Assembly: GCA_019423755.1 (NCBI GenBank)
Contig: JAHZAU010000006.1
Location: 1 to 64,000, forward strand
Source of the DNA: Oscillospiraceae bacterium
Lineage (GTDB): Bacteria > Bacillota > Clostridia > Oscillospirales > Ruminococcaceae
Reading direction: 5' to 3'
DNA: 64,000 bases
The translations under genes and the position numbers were made by a program. Under the pieces are notes generated by a model. The model ran no database searches. It was given only the letters and a program-made list of their open reading frames with translations, and was not told the origin of the DNA. Below, in pieces: positions 21,506 through 29,996 of this stretch. Numbering within the stretch: the first letter of the stretch is position 1; every line of letters begins with the position of its first letter.

Positions 21506-21556
21506 GCAAAAGGACCCGACTGTATAGCAAATTGCTAAGCAGCCGGGTCCTTTTTT
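21506..21556. terminator. Bidirectional terminator between convergent units
   Basis: The stem AAGGACCCG/CGGGTCCTT, with an inner TAGCAA/TTGCTA palindrome, is flanked by A-rich sequence on the left and six T on the right. It can serve the rightward alaS unit and the leftward flavoprotein operon. Confidence 0.88.
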
Positions 21557-21568
21557 CTATGCGATTTC

Positions 21569-22291
21569 TTATTTGGAAGGGTCCTTCCAGGGGCGGGCTG
21601 CGCCGTGCCAGCCGGTCTGCTCCCAGTATTCCCCGTCCAGCGGGGTGAAGGGACGGCGGCGGGTCAGCTGCCGCATGATGGCAAACCACCCCCGCACCGA
21701 AGGCGCCGGGGCGCGGTACCGCCCGCAATTTTTATAAAAGCGGCGGGCCTGGGCGGCCAGCTTCTTCTGGATGCGGGCTTTGCGCGCGGCGGGGATATGC
21801 TCCCAGTCCTCGGCCATCATGGCTACGCCGGTCTGCTCCACCTGGCTGACGCCCCAGAAGCCCAAGCTCTTTTGCATGGTGCCCAGCGTCCGGCCCAGGC
21901 CGTTGCCCGCCGAGGTAGCCACCGCCCAGCCGGCCTTGCAGAACATCCCTGCCTGGGGCCGGTGGATGAGAAACCGCCACGCCAGGTGGTCTAAGAAGGT
22001 CTTCATGGTGCCGGTCACGTCCATGACATACACCGGCGAGGTGAGGATCACCCCGTCGCAGCGGTCCAGCGCTTCCAAAAGCGGCTGCATCTGCCGCCAG
22101 TGGGGGCAATGCTCCGCCCCGCGGTAAAGGCACTGCATACAGCCGCAGCAGGGCGGCAGCTTGCAGTCGTATAAAAAGATCTCCTGAAATTCCACCGGGC
22201 CCAGGCGGGTCAGCTGCTGCTGGATCTCCCGCGTCAGGGCCAGGGTGTTTTTGCGGCGGGCACCGCCGTGGAGGATGAGCACCTGTTTCAT
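21569..22291 (-). CDS. Flavodoxin-like NADPH-dependent FMN reductase family protein
   Basis: A 240-residue protein with a flavodoxin-like fold: LILHGGARRKNTLALTREI for the FMN phosphate loop near residue 5, a CCGCMQC segment near 49, and LTSPVYVMDVTGTMKTFLDH near 85. The close cysteines are reminiscent of iron-sulfur flavoproteins, but a full 4Fe-4S motif is not certain. It is the last gene of a leftward operon with ispE and a DUF362 protein. Electron-transfer substrate unknown. Confidence 0.82.
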   Translation of the reverse strand: MKQVLILHGGARRKNTLALTREIQQQLTRLGPVEFQEIFLYDCKLPPCCGCMQCLYRGAEHCPHWRQMQPLLEALDRCDGVILTSPVYVMDVTGTMKTFLDHLAWRFLIHRPQAGMFCKAGWAVATSAGNGLGRTLGTMQKSLGFWGVSQVEQTGVAMMAEDWEHIPAARKARIQKKLAAQARRFYKNCGRYRAPAPSVRGWFAIMRQLTRRRPFTPLDGEYWEQTGWHGAARPWKDPSK

Positions 22292-22336
22292 GGCTTGCTT
22301 CCTTCTTTCTGCGCGTTTGGCGAAGATGGATTTATT

Positions 22337-23254
22337 TTATTCGCTCTGCTCCCATTCGATGACCGGGCCGCCGACCCAAGGCGCCGCCAGATGGACGCTT
22401 TCCACCTGACCGGCCGCTTCCAGCCGGTCAGCGCAGTCCATAGCCTGCTGCGGGCCGGCAAAGACGCCAAACACCGCGCTGCCGCTGCCGCTCATCCGGG
22501 CCGCCAGCGCACCCTGACGGCAAAGCTCCTGCCGCACCTGCAGCACCTGCTCCAGCTGGGGCTGGCTTTGGCACAGCTCCTCAAAGACGTTTTCCATACG
22601 CTCACACAAGCCGGGCAGGTCTCCCCTTCCCAGGGCCGCCAGCGCGACCTCGGTATCGGGATGGGCGTCCACCCCGGCGTCGTCAAAGGCAGCGAAGGCC
22701 TGCCCGGTACTGACGGCGCAGCGGGGCTTGACCACCACAAAGACGCAGTCGGGCAGGGCGGGCAGCCGCGTCAGCTTCTCCCCGATGCCCTGAGCCCGGG
22801 CAGTGCCGCCAAAGAGGCAGAAGGGGATATCTGCACCGTATTTGGCGCCAATATTGCACAGTTCCTCCACCGAAAGGCCGGTGCCGTGCCAGCGGTTGAG
22901 GGCCGCCAGGATGCCCGCGCCGTCGGCGCTGCCGCCGCCCAGTCCCGCCTGGACGGGGATGGCTTTTTCCAGCAGCACCTGGATGTTCTGCTCCTCCTGG
23001 GGGATGCCGCAGTGCTCCCAGAAGCCCCGGGCGCAGCGGGAGACGATGTTGTCCTCCCCGCAGGACAGGTCAGGGCGGGTACACTGCAGCATCAGGCCGC
23101 TGCCCCCGTCGGTGCGGGGGGTGAGGGTCAGGCGGTCAAAGAGGGACACCGCCTGCATGATCATATCCATTTCGTGGTATCCGTCGGGGCGCCGGGACCG
23201 GATGTCCAGGGTCAGGTTCACCTTGCAGGGCGCCAGGATGGTCAGTTGTCTCAT
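22337..23254 (-). CDS. ispE: 4-diphosphocytidyl-2-C-methyl-D-erythritol kinase
   Basis: GHMP kinase of the MEP pathway for isoprenoid precursors; it phosphorylates CDP-methylerythritol. It has 305 residues. The N-terminus APCKVNLTLDI and the ATP loop PVQAGLGGGSADGAG near residue 100 are diagnostic. It lies 16 bases after the DUF362 gene. The other MEP genes are not in the window. Confidence 0.95.
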   Translation of the reverse strand: MRQLTILAPCKVNLTLDIRSRRPDGYHEMDMIMQAVSLFDRLTLTPRTDGGSGLMLQCTRPDLSCGEDNIVSRCARGFWEHCGIPQEEQNIQVLLEKAIPVQAGLGGGSADGAGILAALNRWHGTGLSVEELCNIGAKYGADIPFCLFGGTARAQGIGEKLTRLPALPDCVFVVVKPRCAVSTGQAFAAFDDAGVDAHPDTEVALAALGRGDLPGLCERMENVFEELCQSQPQLEQVLQVRQELCRQGALAARMSGSGSAVFGVFAGPQQAMDCADRLEAAGQVESVHLAAPWVGGPVIEWEQSE

Positions 23255-23270
23255 GGTTTTTCCCCTTTCC

Positions 23271-24410
23271 TTATAGCCGGGTGATGCGGGGCTTGCGCAC
23301 CGAAATGGCCTTCACCGGGCACATTTCGTGGCAGCAGAAGCATTTGATGCAGCCCGACGGGTCGATCTTCGCTTTGCGGTTTTGGATGCGGATGGTTTTG
23401 GGCGGGCAGCTTTCGGCGCATTTGCCGCACCCGATGCAGCGGCTGCGGTCCACCACCGGCCGGGGCGTCAGATACCGCTCCCCCAACCAGCGCACCGGCC
23501 GGGCCAAAAAGGCCGGGACGTTGCCGGTAAAGTCGGTGGGCTTGGAGTGCGGGTGGGCAAAGTCCGGGATGCACAGCGGCAGGCCGTCGGGGTTTTCCAC
23601 CAAAAGTTCCCCGCTGTCCGCCGGGCAAAGCCCCCTCTGGATGCTTTGGGACACGGTGGGCAGCTCCTCGGGGGAGAAGGCCAGCAGGTCGCAGAGGAAG
23701 CGGTCCAGCACAAAGGGGCTTTCGCAGCCGCAGAGCATGCCGGTTTCCCGCTTCTGCCCGGCGGAGGGGCCGTCCCCTTCCATGGATTCCACCGCGTCCA
23801 CCACGGTAAACACCGGGACCACCGTGCGGGCCAGGTCCAGCAGCATAGCGCAGAAGGGCTCCCGCTCCTGGTAGCGGTAGTGCAACTCCGGCTTCTGCAG
23901 GCCGGGGATGCAGCCGAACAGGTTCTTCACCCCGCCGGAAAGGCCGGTCATGCAGTGGGTCTTGAGTTTGGCCACCGAGATGACGCAGTCTGCCTGGGCC
24001 ACCGGGTCGATAAGGTTAAAGCTGCGGCAGCGCTCTCCCAGCAGGGCGGGCACCTCCTGCCAGCCGCAATCCAGATTGAGGGTGACGCCGGTCTCCTGGG
24101 CCACCTGGGCCATGCCGGTAGCCGCGTAGATGCCCGAAAGCTGAGCCGGGGTGTACAGTCCGCCGGGGCTGTCGGCGAGGGTGATGTCAGTGACGCCGCG
24201 TTTGCGCAGCGCCAAAATCACCCCGCGTACCACCTCGGGATGGGTGGTGGTGGCTTCGTCGGGGCGGCGTTTCATCAGCAGGTTGGGCTTGATGGTCACC
24301 CGCTTGCCCTTGAGGGCGTCCGCCCCCTCCCAGTGGGAAAAGAGCCGCTCCACCGCCTGGGCCGCCTGGCTATAATCCGGGGCCTTGACCAGAAAAACCG
24401 GTTGATTCAT
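23271..24410 (-). CDS. DUF362 protein with C-terminal 2[4Fe-4S] ferredoxin domain
   Basis: A 379-residue protein. The N-terminal two thirds are a DUF362 domain (IKPNLLMKRRPDEATTTHPEVV, LKTHCMTGLSGGVKNLFG). The C-terminus has two cluster motifs, CIGCGKCAESCP and CIKCFCCHEMCP, so it probably carries two 4Fe-4S clusters. The function of DUF362 is not settled. The start at 24410 has AAGGAGG and overlaps the upstream small membrane protein gene by four bases; a longer frame is excluded by this. Confidence 0.88.
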   Translation of the reverse strand: MNQPVFLVKAPDYSQAAQAVERLFSHWEGADALKGKRVTIKPNLLMKRRPDEATTTHPEVVRGVILALRKRGVTDITLADSPGGLYTPAQLSGIYAATGMAQVAQETGVTLNLDCGWQEVPALLGERCRSFNLIDPVAQADCVISVAKLKTHCMTGLSGGVKNLFGCIPGLQKPELHYRYQEREPFCAMLLDLARTVVPVFTVVDAVESMEGDGPSAGQKRETGMLCGCESPFVLDRFLCDLLAFSPEELPTVSQSIQRGLCPADSGELLVENPDGLPLCIPDFAHPHSKPTDFTGNVPAFLARPVRWLGERYLTPRPVVDRSRCIGCGKCAESCPPKTIRIQNRKAKIDPSGCIKCFCCHEMCPVKAISVRKPRITRL

Positions 24411-24751
24411 CCTTGTTTCCTCCTTGTTTGTGAATCTGCGTTGGGAAAGCGGGCCTCGAGGCGAAGATGGCAGGCCATGAGGGCGATGTTCAGCAGCACC
24501 AGACCCAGCACCGCCAGCAGCACCCGCGCGGAGCCTTCCCCACCGGGGAAAAGCAGCCCCAGCAGGCAAAATCCCGCGCCGTAGCCGCACCACAGCCGCC
24601 CCTGAGCCCGGTTATAGCCCCGGACGTCCTGTTTCGGCGGGGTGGTGGTGTTGGCCCAGAAGTGGACCTGCTTTTTCGTAATGTGGCACCACACGCCCAA
24701 CCCCATAAAGCAAAGCCCCAGCAGCTCCCAGATACAAAATGCCAGCATCAT
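24407..24751 (-). CDS. Small membrane protein of unknown function
   Basis: 114 residues with an N-terminal hydrophobic helix (about 3-22) and one or two further helices (about 52-70 and 76-96), with a short middle segment WANTTTPPKQDVRGYNRAQG. The ATG at 24751 overlaps the stop of the acetyltransferase gene (ATGA) and the gene end overlaps the DUF362 start, so three genes are coupled. I do not recognise a function. Confidence 0.7.
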   Translation of the reverse strand: MMLAFCIWELLGLCFMGLGVWCHITKKQVHFWANTTTPPKQDVRGYNRAQGRLWCGYGAGFCLLGLLFPGGEGSARVLLAVLGLVLLNIALMACHLRLEARFPNADSQTRRKQG

Positions 24752-25212
24752 CGCTGCGGCCTCCTTTCCCAGCAGAGGGTCTCCTGCCATCGTCCTGTCT
24801 CCTCATCCAGGCTGCGACCAGCGGCGGCAAAACCCATCCGCAGGTAAAAGGCCCGGGCGCGGGGGTTCTCCTCGTAAACGTCCAAGGTCAGGCGGTCCCG
24901 CAGCTCCATGGCCCGCTGCAGCAGCTGGCGGCCGATGCCCCTTCCCTGCTGCCCCGGCTGGACGAAGATCCCCGCCAGGTAATCCTCCTGCAGGCCCAGA
25001 AAGCCCCCCACCTGCCCCGCTTCCTCCCAGACCAGCAGCTGGGCCTCGGGCAGAAGCCCGGCCACCAGCGGGCGCTTTTCCTGCCAGTAGGCCGCAGGGA
25101 TGAAGGCGTGGGCCTGGCAGTTTGCCTCATACCAAATATCCAGCACCCGGGCCAGGTCCCGGGGCTCGGCCGGGCGCACCTGCCCGCCGGCGGGGCTTTG
25201 TTTCTTCGGCAT
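24748..25212 (-). CDS. GNAT-family N-acetyltransferase
   Basis: A 154-residue single-domain acetyltransferase. The acetyl-CoA loop QQGRGIGRQLLQRA is near residue 90, and NPRARAFYLRMGF near 118 is typical. Its acceptor is unknown. The start at 25212 follows GGGAGGCGG; upstream codons lack a site. It heads the leftward operon that continues with the membrane protein, DUF362, ispE and flavoprotein genes. An extended -10 TGGTATAAT lies at 25254-25246. Confidence 0.85.
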   Translation of the reverse strand: MPKKQSPAGGQVRPAEPRDLARVLDIWYEANCQAHAFIPAAYWQEKRPLVAGLLPEAQLLVWEEAGQVGGFLGLQEDYLAGIFVQPGQQGRGIGRQLLQRAMELRDRLTLDVYEENPRARAFYLRMGFAAAGRSLDEETGRWQETLCWERRPQR

Positions 25213-25245
25213 CCTGCCGCCTCCCTTTTCATGGTTTCGGCTCTC

Positions 25246-25254
25246 ATTATACCA
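25246..25254 (-). promoter_or_regulatory. Extended -10 promoter before the acetyltransferase operon
   Basis: Minus-strand TGGTATAAT (25254-25246) lies about 34 bases upstream of the start. No clear -35 is visible at 17 bases, so this rests on the extended -10 element. Confidence 0.5.
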
Positions 25255-25274
25255 CAGCCCGCCGCCCCGGCACA

Positions 25275-25311
25275 ACAAAAAACCGGAGGGACGCCAGGCG
25301 TCCGCTCCGGT
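25275..25311 (-). terminator. Terminator of the lrp-aminotransferase operon
   Basis: Stem ACCGGAG/CTCCGGT with inner GACGCC/GGCGTC, preceded on the plus strand by six A, which is the T-run for leftward transcription. It lies ten bases after the aminotransferase stop. Confidence 0.85.
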
Positions 25312-25320
25312 AAGAGGGGG

Positions 25321-26490
25321 CTATTTGGTGTGCTTCTTGACGAAGCTTTCGATGCGGTAGATGGCCTCCAACAGGTGGTTGATAGAGTAGGAGTAGGAGA
25401 TGCGGATATGGCCCTCGCCGCACTGGCCGAAGGCGCTGCCGGGGATGACCGCTACCTTCTGTTCCATCAGCAGCGCCTCGCAGAATTCCTCCGAGGTCAT
25501 GCCGGTGACGGCGATGCTGGGGAAGACGTAGAAAGCGCCCTGGGGCTCAAAGCAGGTGAGTCCAATGCGGTTGAGCTCCCGCACCAGCAGGCGGCCGCGC
25601 ATCTCGTATTCCGAGCGCATGAAGTCGATGCTGGACTGGCAGGAGCGCAGCGCCTCGGTAGCAGCGTACTGGCTCATGGTGGGGGCGCTCATAATGGCAA
25701 ACTGGTGGAGTTTCGTCATCTGGCGCAGGATGGGCTGGGGCGCTGCAGCGTAACCCAGGCGCCAGCCGGTCATAGCGAAGGTCTTGGAGAAGCCGTTGAC
25801 CACCACCGTCCGCTCCCGCATGCCCGGCAGGCTGGCGATGGAAACGTGGTCCCGGTCGTAGGTCAACTCGGCGTAGATCTCGTCGGAGAGGACAAAGACG
25901 TCGGTGTCCCGCAGCACCTGAGCGATCTCCTCCAGGTGTTCCCGGCGCATGACGGCGCCGGTGGGGTTGCTGGGGAAGGGGAAGATCAGCAGCTTTGTCT
26001 TGGGGGTGATGTGCTCCCGCAGCATCTGGGCGGTGAGGCGGAAGTCGTCCTCGGCGCGGCAGGGCAGGTGCACCACCTGGGCGCCGCTGAGGCGGGCGAT
26101 GGGCTCATAGGCCACAAAGCAGGGCTCAGGGATGAGCACCTCGTCGCCGGGGTTGATCATAGCGCGGATGCACATATCGATGGCTTCCGAGCCGCCCACC
26201 GTCACCAGGACCTCGCTTTTCGGGTCGTAGGTCAGGTCAAAACGGCGGTTGAGATAAGCGGCGATCTCCTGGCGCAGCTCCATAAGGCCGGCGTTGGCGG
26301 TGTACCAGGTGCGGCCTTTTTCCAGGGATTCGATGCCCGCCGCGCGGATGGGCCAGGGGGTCTTGAAGTCCGGTTCCCCCACTCCCAGGGAGATCACATC
26401 TCCCATCTGGTTTGCCAGGTCGAAGAACCGGCGGATGCCGGAGGGCTTGATCTGCTGCGCCTGCTGGGAGAGCAGTCTTTCGTAATCCAT
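25321..26490 (-). CDS. Class I/II PLP-dependent aminotransferase
   Basis: A 389-residue fold-type I aminotransferase. The PLP lysine is in NGFSKTFAMTGWRLGYAA near residue 237. PSNPTG near 172 and SDEIYAEL near 203 are typical, and IRISYS near the C-terminus has the substrate-carboxylate arginine. Similar Lrp-linked enzymes in Firmicutes act on aspartate or aromatic amino acids; specificity is not assignable. It overlaps the Lrp gene by one base. Confidence 0.9.
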   Translation of the reverse strand: MDYERLLSQQAQQIKPSGIRRFFDLANQMGDVISLGVGEPDFKTPWPIRAAGIESLEKGRTWYTANAGLMELRQEIAAYLNRRFDLTYDPKSEVLVTVGGSEAIDMCIRAMINPGDEVLIPEPCFVAYEPIARLSGAQVVHLPCRAEDDFRLTAQMLREHITPKTKLLIFPFPSNPTGAVMRREHLEEIAQVLRDTDVFVLSDEIYAELTYDRDHVSIASLPGMRERTVVVNGFSKTFAMTGWRLGYAAAPQPILRQMTKLHQFAIMSAPTMSQYAATEALRSCQSSIDFMRSEYEMRGRLLVRELNRIGLTCFEPQGAFYVFPSIAVTGMTSEEFCEALLMEQKVAVIPGSAFGQCGEGHIRISYSYSINHLLEAIYRIESFVKKHTK

Positions 26491-26966
26491 CAGATATTGA
26501 CCTCCCTTTCGTCTTTATCCAGGTCGCAGCAGGTGATGCCGTTTTCCTTATAGCGTTTGAGCACGAAGTTGGTGCTGGTGGACTGCACCGAGCCCAGCGG
26601 CGCCAGCTTGCGTGCCACAAAGAAGGCCACATCCTTGAAGGAATGGCCCGAGATGGTCAGGGCGATATCATAGGAGCCGCTCATGAGGGAGACGGTCTCC
26701 ACCTCTTCAAACTGCATGAGTTTTTCGGCGATCTCCTCAAAGCCCATCTCCGGCTTGGGCACCACCTTTACCTCGATGTTGGCCTCCACATACTGGCGGT
26801 CGGTCTTGTCCCAATCGATGAGGGCGCGGTACCCACGGATGACCCCACGGCGTTCGTAGTCGGCGATGGCCGCGGCCACCTCCTCCTCTTTCATGCCGGT
26901 CATGGCGGCCAGCTGGGCATTGGTCAGGCGGGCGTTTTTGTCTAACAGTCGAAGCAGTGCGTCCAT
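26490..26966 (-). CDS. Lrp/AsnC-family transcriptional regulator
   Basis: 158 residues: an N-terminal winged helix-turn-helix (LLDKNARLTNAQLAAMTGMKEEEV) and a C-terminal RAM domain (VSLMSGSYDIALTISG) that binds amino acids. It is cotranscribed with the aminotransferase, with the stop and start codons overlapping as TGATG. It likely controls its own operon in response to an amino acid. A good promoter lies 68 bases upstream. Confidence 0.9.
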   Translation of the reverse strand: MDALLRLLDKNARLTNAQLAAMTGMKEEEVAAAIADYERRGVIRGYRALIDWDKTDRQYVEANIEVKVVPKPEMGFEEIAEKLMQFEEVETVSLMSGSYDIALTISGHSFKDVAFFVARKLAPLGSVQSTSTNFVLKRYKENGITCCDLDKDEREVNI

Positions 26967-27033
26967 CGTTTTTGACTCCTTTCATCCTTTCCCGCGGGGG
27001 GAATTTACTTTACTGTGGTATCAGATAAAAATG

Positions 27034-27062
27034 ATTATACCCCATTCTTTGGAATCTGTAAA
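27034..27062 (-). promoter_or_regulatory. Promoter of the lrp-aminotransferase operon
   Basis: Minus-strand -35 TTTACA (27062-27057) and -10 TATAAT (27039-27034), 17 bases apart. The region between 27033 and 26967 is the likely place for Lrp binding. Confidence 0.8.
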
Positions 27063-27065
27063 GAG

Positions 27066-27101
27066 AAAAAAAGAAGCGCCCCCGCTGTGGGGACGCTTCT
27101 T
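27066..27101 (-). terminator. Terminator of the PHP phosphatase gene
   Basis: Stem AGAAGCG/CGCTTCT with an inner CCC/GGG, preceded on the plus strand by a run of A. It lies eight bases beyond the PHP gene stop and just upstream of the lrp promoter. Confidence 0.8.
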
Positions 27102-27108
27102 CTCTCTT

Positions 27109-27915
27109 TTAGATGATGCGCAGCATGCGCGGTTCGCGCTTTTTGTAGAAGGCGAAATAGTCGAATCCGGCCTCCTGCAGCAGGGCCATCCCCTCGGGGA
27201 TACCGGCCCCCAGGTCGCCAGAGCGGTGGGCGTCGGAGCCCAGGGTGACGATCTCTCCTCCCAGCTCCCGGAACATCTTCAGGTAATGCAGCGAGGGCAT
27301 GGGCTCGCCCAACCCCTGGCGCAGGGTGGAGGTGTTGACCTCGATGCCCCGGTGCTGCTGGATCAGGGTGCGCAGGATCTCGCGGATGATTTCGTCGTAA
27401 CGGCTCATATCCACCGGGATGTGGTCCCGGCCGGTGATGTAGCGCAGCGGGTAGGTCAGGTGCCCCAGCACGTCGAAGCCGCCCCAGCTGCACAGCTCCA
27501 GCAGCTCCTGATAATAGCGGTCCAGGATAACCTCCACGTCCAGGTCAGTGAAGTCCACAAAGCAGTAGTCATCCGACCCTTTGTGGCTGTGCAGCGAACC
27601 GATGACATAGTCAAAGCGGAACTGGGTCAGGATGCGCTCGGCCTCCTGCAGGTCCCAGGTAGCCTGGCCGATCTCGATGCCGCTCATCAGCATAAAGCCG
27701 TCCCGCACGAACTGCCGGGCCTTGGCGGTGTCCAGCACCGAGTTGCGGATGCGCACCCCAAAGCGCTGCTGCGGCTGGCAGCATTCGTAATGGTCGGTGA
27801 CGCAGATGCCCATCAGGCCCTTTTCCACCGCCGCCTCGCAAAGATACCCCACCGAATGTTCCCCGTCGTTGGAATTGCGGGAATGGGTATGGCTGTCAAA
27901 CAGGTTCACGAACAT
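27109..27915 (-). CDS. PHP-domain phosphatase, histidinol-phosphatase-like (HisJ type)
   Basis: A 268-residue PHP-superfamily enzyme. The metal-binding start FDSHTHSRNSNDG (HxH), TDHYE near residue 40, GSLHSHKG near 91 and the C-terminal TLGSDAHRSGD supply the usual His and Asp ligands. HisJ-type members remove phosphate from histidinol phosphate, but no his gene is near, so a different phosphoester is possible. It is a stand-alone unit with an extended -10 (TGGTATAAT, 27980-27972) upstream. Confidence 0.8.
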   Translation of the reverse strand: MFVNLFDSHTHSRNSNDGEHSVGYLCEAAVEKGLMGICVTDHYECCQPQQRFGVRIRNSVLDTAKARQFVRDGFMLMSGIEIGQATWDLQEAERILTQFRFDYVIGSLHSHKGSDDYCFVDFTDLDVEVILDRYYQELLELCSWGGFDVLGHLTYPLRYITGRDHIPVDMSRYDEIIREILRTLIQQHRGIEVNTSTLRQGLGEPMPSLHYLKMFRELGGEIVTLGSDAHRSGDLGAGIPEGMALLQEAGFDYFAFYKKREPRMLRII

Positions 27916-28015
27916 AAAGCGTCCCTCCTCGCCGGTGCGCCGGCCTGGTGCTTGGTTTCAAGAATACCTATATTATACCATACAATCCGCCCTGCGCCTG
28001 TCCTTGACACAGAGA

Positions 28016-28057
28016 AAAAACACCGCCGCTTTTATCCATTATGGATAAAAGCGGCGG
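28016..28057 (-). terminator. Terminator of the DUF975/phosphatase unit
   Basis: A perfect 17-base inverted repeat (28023-28039 with 28041-28057, outer CCGCCGC/GCGGCGG) with A-run on the left flank, which is a T-run for leftward transcription. It lies 12 bases after the DUF975 stop. Confidence 0.85.
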
Positions 28058-28069
28058 CCGGCTTTCGGA

Positions 28070-28972
28070 TTATTGCTCCTGTGTTTGACAATCTTGCGCC
28101 TGGAACTCCCGGGTCTTGGCGCAGTCCTCCTGCACCTGGGCCTCGGAAGGCTCGCAGATAGCCAGCTTGTTGCGGCGCTCGTCCTGTTCCATGAGAAAAC
28201 GAGCATAGAGCAGCTGGCTCATCTCATAATATGGAACCACATACAGCAGGGGCAGCAGCAGCACGCCCAGCGCCATCCATCCCAAATAGGAAAGCTGGAA
28301 CACAAACAGCTGGTCGCGGTGTCCGGCTGTGGCCTGGACGGATTTTTTCACCGCCTGGTGGGCTGTGGTCTCGCCGTCCAGCAGGTAGTAGCGGGCCAGG
28401 AAGTACCGCTGGCAGAACAGCAGGTAGAAGGCCGCTGCCACCAAAAACAGCACGCCGCCCAGCACCACGCCCATGGTGCCCACAAACAGCGCTCCCTCAA
28501 ACTGCCCGAAACGCAAGCACCAGATGGAGGCTGCCAGCGCCGCCGACGGGACGATGAGATACAAAATGCCGAAGAACAGCTTGCGCACCATCAGCCCCAG
28601 AGAAAGCAGCAGCGAGCGGAAGAACAGCTTCCCGCTGGAAAACGGCGCAAACACCGCCAAAATGTCCTCCGACCGTCCGCTGGAGATGCTCCAGTACCAG
28701 CCTGCGATGCCGATCTGCAGCGGGGCGTAGATGAGCAGGAAGCCCACCGCCATGATGCCGGTGAGCACCAGCGACAGCACCGAGGTCCCCGGCAGGTACC
28801 ATCCCCAGCCGATCTGCGCGCCGCCAAGGCCGACAAGGAACGACAGGATGGTCTCCACCACCGTGAACAGCAGGTAGATGGCCGCCCCCAGCAGGACGAT
28901 GGAGATGGCCTTCCCCCAGTTGTTATAAAGGCATTTTTTTCCGTTTTGTTTGATCTGCCTGCGAAGTGTCAT
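28070..28972 (-). CDS. DUF975-family integral membrane protein
   Basis: A 300-residue protein with about six hydrophobic helices, a conserved-looking start (LRRQIKQNGKKCLYNNWGKAI), and the segment CQRYFLARYYLLDG followed by AHQAVKKSVQAT, which is typical of DUF975 proteins in Firmicutes. The C-terminal tail is charged and Gln-rich. Function is not known. It is 48 bases after the histidine phosphatase gene on the same strand. Confidence 0.75.
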   Translation of the reverse strand: MTLRRQIKQNGKKCLYNNWGKAISIVLLGAAIYLLFTVVETILSFLVGLGGAQIGWGWYLPGTSVLSLVLTGIMAVGFLLIYAPLQIGIAGWYWSISSGRSEDILAVFAPFSSGKLFFRSLLLSLGLMVRKLFFGILYLIVPSAALAASIWCLRFGQFEGALFVGTMGVVLGGVLFLVAAAFYLLFCQRYFLARYYLLDGETTAHQAVKKSVQATAGHRDQLFVFQLSYLGWMALGVLLLPLLYVVPYYEMSQLLYARFLMEQDERRNKLAICEPSEAQVQEDCAKTREFQAQDCQTQEQ

Positions 28973-29020
28973 ATTGCAGTTTCCGTCCTTTCGGTGAAGT
29001 GATTGCCGCTTCTTGGGAGA

Positions 29021-29707
29021 TTATTCCCCGAAAAACATCTCTTCCCCATCCTCATAATACTTTTTCTGGCTCCAATGGTCGGCCAGGTCCTCTTCGTCCC
29101 GGGGAACCACGTCCATCACCTCAAACACCCGGTCCCGCATCCAAAGCTCCGGCGTCATCAAAATGGTGAAGCCGCCGCCCTGGTGGCTGTCCCACTCGCC
29201 CATAGGCTTGCGGGGGAAGCCCATGAGCGCCAGGCAGGTCATGATGACCCCGCCGGGCACCACCACCGCCACGTCACGCAGCTGGTTTTCCATCATGTCG
29301 TGGAACACCGCGTCCAAACCGGCCACCAGCCGCTGGATGAAGTGCACCCCGTCCTCCCCCTGGGGCGGCGCGTTGTGCATGCTGTCCCGGCTCCAGGTGA
29401 TGAAGTCCGGGTCGTCCTTCAGCTCCTCCAGGGTACGGCCCTCGTAGGCGCCGAAGTCCAGCTCGGTCAGGTCCTCCACGTCGGTGGTGTGGCGGCCGGG
29501 ATAGAGGATCTGGGCCGTCTCGCGGCAGCGCTTGAGGGGGCTGGTGTAGATCTTGTCCACATAGGGATATTCCTTGCCGGCGGCGTAGCGGGCCAGGTCC
29601 TGGATACCGGCGTCGCAGAGGGACAGGTCGGTGCGGCCCAGGTAGGTGCCCTGGAAGTTGGCGTCGGTGAGGCCGTGGCGGATCAGGTGGATCTTGTAGG
29701 TGATCAT
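29021..29707 (-). CDS. Histidine phosphatase (phosphoglycerate-mutase superfamily)
   Basis: A 228-residue protein of the branch-1 histidine phosphatase fold. The catalytic LIRHGLTDAN (RHG) starts near residue 8, and SPLKRCRETAQ and LTELDFGAYEGRT follow. The second catalytic His is expected at VVVPGGVIMT (about residue 150), where the usual H in GHG or THG-type context reads Gly, so activity may be altered. Substrate unknown. The start at 29707 has AAAGGAA upstream. Confidence 0.8.
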   Translation of the reverse strand: MITYKIHLIRHGLTDANFQGTYLGRTDLSLCDAGIQDLARYAAGKEYPYVDKIYTSPLKRCRETAQILYPGRHTTDVEDLTELDFGAYEGRTLEELKDDPDFITWSRDSMHNAPPQGEDGVHFIQRLVAGLDAVFHDMMENQLRDVAVVVPGGVIMTCLALMGFPRKPMGEWDSHQGGGFTILMTPELWMRDRVFEVMDVVPRDEEDLADHWSQKKYYEDGEEMFFGE

Positions 29708-29903
29708 GGGGTTTCGTTCCTTTCCGTTGGTTGATGTGGGGGCCGGATGGGGCGCGGCCGCTCGTTTGCCCGGGTTTCGGGTGTTTTGGTGGGGAGCGGC
29801 GGCCGTCCGGCGCAAAATCTGTGTAAAAATTTATAGAATCCACAAGAAAGACCCATGCAAGATATCGTTTTCGACCAAAAATGAATTTTTTCGTTTTTGG
29901 CTA

Positions 29904-29932
29904 TTTACATGATGTTTTTCCTGTAATATAAT
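29904..29932 (+). promoter_or_regulatory. Promoter of the XRE-family regulator
   Basis: -35 TTTACA (29904-29909) and -10 TATAAT (29927-29932), spacing 17. It gives a leader of about 130 bases before the start codon. Confidence 0.8.
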
Positions 29933-29950
29933 TTACGATACGTAGAAGAA

Positions 29951-29996
29951 GGGACCGGGGGAGAAGTGCCCCTCGGCGGGGGATTTTCTTGGTCCC
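29951..29996 (+). promoter_or_regulatory. Structured leader ahead of the XRE regulator
   Basis: The outer stem GGGACC (29951-29956) pairs with GGTCCC (29991-29996). Inside, CCCC (29969-29972) can pair either with GGGG at 29957-29960 or with GGGG at 29978-29981, two exclusive options. No long T-run follows directly. This may be a regulatory RNA fold or a simple 5' stabiliser. Confidence 0.4.
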
